Below are positions 5,847 through 7,392 of a DNA stretch of 7,392 nucleotides, in pieces. Source of the DNA: Pseudomonadota bacterium (GTDB lineage Bacteria > Pseudomonadota > Gammaproteobacteria > Burkholderiales > Burkholderiaceae_B); the NCBI GenBank assembly GCA_023427085.1, contig JAEZBO010000257.1:1-7392 (forward strand), written 5' to 3'. Made by a program: the position numbers and the translations under genes. Under the pieces are notes generated by a model that was given only the letters and a program-made list of their open reading frames with translations, had not been told where the DNA came from and made no database searches. Within the stretch, counting starts at the first letter, position 1. Every line of letters begins with the position of its first letter.

Positions 5847-7214
5847 GTGAATCGGCCCTTACAAGAAGCCAATCTGTTATCGGTCAGGCAGTTCGCCGCG
5901 ATCTTTCGCGCGCGCACGGGCCAGATCGTCCTGACGGTCGCCCTGATCTTCCTGCTGACGCTGGTCATCGTCATGGTGACGCCGCGCGTCTGGACCGCGA
6001 CCGCCGACGTCTTCATCGATTACAAGGACGACACCGGCAGCGGCCAGGGTTTTTCGCCGATGCTCAACGACAGCTATATCCAGACGCAGATGGATATGAT
6101 CCGCAGCCAGGCGGTGGCCGAGCACGTGATCGACAGCCTGGGCCTGCGCAATAGCCAGGGCAGCGGCGAGGAAGGCCTGAACGAGTGGATCCGCCGGCAG
6201 ATCCAGATCGACAGCGTGCGCGGCAGCCGGGTGCTGAGCGTATCGTTCGACGCCCGTTCGCCGCAGGACGCGCGGGATTACGCCAATGCAGTGGTCAACT
6301 CCTACATCGCCGTCAGCCAGCAGCTGGCCAGCACCGCCACGCGCGCGCGCAGCGAGCAATATCAGGCGCAACTGGACCAGTTGCGCGCCGAGATCGACGG
6401 CATCCAGGACAAGCTGACCCAGTACCAGCAGGACACCGGCACGCTGGACGGCCAGGACACCGGCAACAGCCTGGAAAATCGCCGCCTGAACGAAATGAAC
6501 ACCGCCCTGCTGGGCATCCAGACCCGGCTGGCCGAGGCGCGCGCGCGCAACGATGCGCGCGAGCGGGCGCTGGCGGCCGGCACGCGCGTCGAGGACCTGC
6601 CCGAGGTGGGTCAGGTGATCGCGGTCAACGACCTGAAGGACGCGATCAACCTGCAGGACCGCCGGCTTGGCGAGATCCGCGGCACGCTGGGCCCCAATCA
6701 TCCGACCATGCGCGGCATGCAGGCCGAGCGTGGCGACCTGGCCGGCCGGCTGACCCGCGCGGCCAATGCGGCGTTGCAGAACCTGCGCGCCGAGACCGAA
6801 CGACTCGCCGCGCAGGAGCAGGCCTTGACCGCCGACATGCAGGCGCAGCGCGCGCGGGTGCTCGAACAGATGCGCCAGCGCGACCAGGTGGCGGCCTACC
6901 AGCGCCAGCTCGAAAGCGTGCAGCAGGTCTATCGCACCGCGCTGCAGCGCTACGACAGCGTGGCCGGCAACATCAATGTCAGCAATGCATCGGTGCTGCG
7001 CGCGGCCGAAGTGCCGGCCTCGCCGTCACGGCCGCGGGTGCTGCGCAGCCTGGTGCTGAGCCTGGTCGTGGGCCTGTTCATCGGCCTGGCGCTGGCGCTG
7101 GCGCTCGAACTGCTCAACCGCCGTGTGCGCTGCCCCGAAGACCTGCAGGGCGCTCACCGCCTGCCGCTGCTGGGCACGATCGGCCTGGCCGCGCCGGCCC
7201 GGAGGGCTGCGTGA
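5847..7214 (+). CDS. epsF: Polysaccharide chain-length determinant, Wzz/GumC type, EpsF-like
   Basis: This 455-residue inner-membrane protein should set chain length and couple polymerisation to export in exopolysaccharide synthesis. The first membrane segment is at about residues 27-45 (IVLTVALIFLLTLVIVMV), followed by the Wzz beta domain start TATADVFIDYKD. The stretch YIQTQMDMIRSQAVAEHVID (77-96) is the family hallmark. A long periplasmic coiled coil covers about 160-240 and 295-365, with LGPNHPTMRGMQAE (281-294) between. VYRTALQRYD (361-370) marks the GNVR-type region, then PASPSRPRV (390-398) precedes the second membrane segment (about 401-421). There is no Walker A, so the kinase domain is separate. 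Length and layout fit EpsF of exosortase-linked clusters better than short Wzz. The start is GTG at 5847: a stop lies in frame at 5811 and no ATG is available near the N-terminus. The ribosome site is poor. The stop overlaps the next gene. Confidence 0.88.
   Translation: MNRPLQEANLLSVRQFAAIFRARTGQIVLTVALIFLLTLVIVMVTPRVWTATADVFIDYKDDTGSGQGFSPMLNDSYIQTQMDMIRSQAVAEHVIDSLGLRNSQGSGEEGLNEWIRRQIQIDSVRGSRVLSVSFDARSPQDARDYANAVVNSYIAVSQQLASTATRARSEQYQAQLDQLRAEIDGIQDKLTQYQQDTGTLDGQDTGNSLENRRLNEMNTALLGIQTRLAEARARNDARERALAAGTRVEDLPEVGQVIAVNDLKDAINLQDRRLGEIRGTLGPNHPTMRGMQAERGDLAGRLTRAANAALQNLRAETERLAAQEQALTADMQAQRARVLEQMRQRDQVAAYQRQLESVQQVYRTALQRYDSVAGNINVSNASVLRAAEVPASPSRPRVLRSLVLSLVVGLFIGLALALALELLNRRVRCPEDLQGAHRLPLLGTIGLAAPARRAA
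7201..7206 (+). promoter_or_regulatory. Strong ribosome binding site for the gene at 7214
   Basis: GGAGGG lies seven bases before the ATG at 7214, inside the last codons of the upstream gene. It is the best ribosome site in the window and fixes the start of the partial gene that follows. Confidence 0.8.
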
Positions 7215-7392
7215 TGGCGCTGCGATCCTTGCGCAAATTGCTGGGGCTGAGTGCGTCGGAATCGACAGCCGACGCGCGGCGCGCCGATGAATCGTCGGTC
7301 GCTGCTGGCGTGTCGGTTTCGGCGGCTGGCGCGCCCGCCTCGATCGATCGGGCCGCCGGTCCGGCCGCCGCTGAGACGGCTCGCCGCCCGGC
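7214..7392 (+). CDS. Partial CDS, probable partner tyrosine kinase of the chain-length determinant
   Basis: The frame starts with ATG overlapping the upstream stop (TGATG) and stays open for 59 codons to the window edge. The visible protein starts MALRSLRKLLGLSASESTAD and continues as an Ala/Ser/Gly-rich, disordered-looking stretch with no membrane segment or recognisable domain. The assignment rests on position: in EpsF-type clusters the next gene is usually a cytoplasmic autokinase (EpsG, like the C-terminal half of Wzc), and the tight overlap with a strong ribosome site suggests co-translation. A Walker A motif would be expected beyond the edge. Another polysaccharide gene is possible. The reading frame is well supported; the function is inferred. 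Confidence 0.6.
   Translation, partial: MALRSLRKLLGLSASESTADARRADESSVAAGVSVSAAGAPASIDRAAGPAAAETARRP

Noticed and set aside
5804..6016. Small minus-strand frame ending near the divergent region, considered as a leuC leader peptide
   Set aside because: It ends about 170 bases before the candidate leuC promoter, its last codons are not leucine-rich, and it mostly lies opposite the chain-length gene.
5877..6701. Minus-strand open frame opposite the chain-length gene
   Set aside because: The plus-strand protein has two membrane segments, a coiled coil and family motifs; the opposite frame has none.
1..7392. CRISPR array, insertion sequence, tRNA or rRNA
   Set aside because: No regularly spaced repeats, transposase motifs, terminal repeats, cloverleaf or rRNA signatures were seen on either strand.

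Overview
The window looks like a chromosomal segment of a GC-rich betaproteobacterium of the order Burkholderiales. The gene order leuC-leuD-leuB-asd-fimV on one strand is typical of that order. The LeuCDB and Asd proteins read as full-length, intact members of the betaproteobacterial forms, and the wording of Asd and LeuC (for example the Asd stretch MRDENDFSLIEP) reminds me of Bordetella/Achromobacter-type Alcaligenaceae. The family-level placement comes from memory of sequences, not from a search.

Layout. Positions 1-862 (minus strand) hold the N-terminal 287 codons of a FimV/HubP-type polar landmark protein, cut by the window edge. Positions 1013-2143 (minus) are asd, aspartate-semialdehyde dehydrogenase. 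A 200-base gap with a strong intrinsic terminator, two further inverted repeats and a candidate asd promoter separates it from leuB (2344-3420, minus). A second terminator-like hairpin lies between leuB and leuD (3498-4148, minus). leuD follows leuC (4160-5563, minus) after 11 bases. A 283-base divergent intergenic region (5564-5846) carries a candidate leuC promoter and a nested inverted repeat that overlaps its -35 region. It also holds a second bulged hairpin. On the plus strand, 5847-7214 encodes a Wzz/GumC-type polysaccharide chain-length determinant that most resembles EpsF. Its stop codon overlaps the start of a further gene at 7214, which runs off the window and is probably the partner tyrosine kinase.

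How the genes work together. LeuC and LeuD form isopropylmalate isomerase and LeuB oxidises its product, so three of the four leucine-specific steps are here (leuA is not). Asd works at the branch point to lysine/diaminopimelate, threonine and methionine. FimV binds peptidoglycan and organises the cell pole. The plus-strand genes look like the start of an exopolysaccharide cluster of the kind often found with an exosortase, but that part lies outside the window.

I found no CRISPR array, insertion sequence, tRNA, rRNA or obviously new protein system. The coding content is ordinary. The more interesting material is regulatory: the nested dyad in front of leuC, the terminator-like hairpin inside the leu cluster, and the direct junction of leucine genes with an exopolysaccharide cluster.
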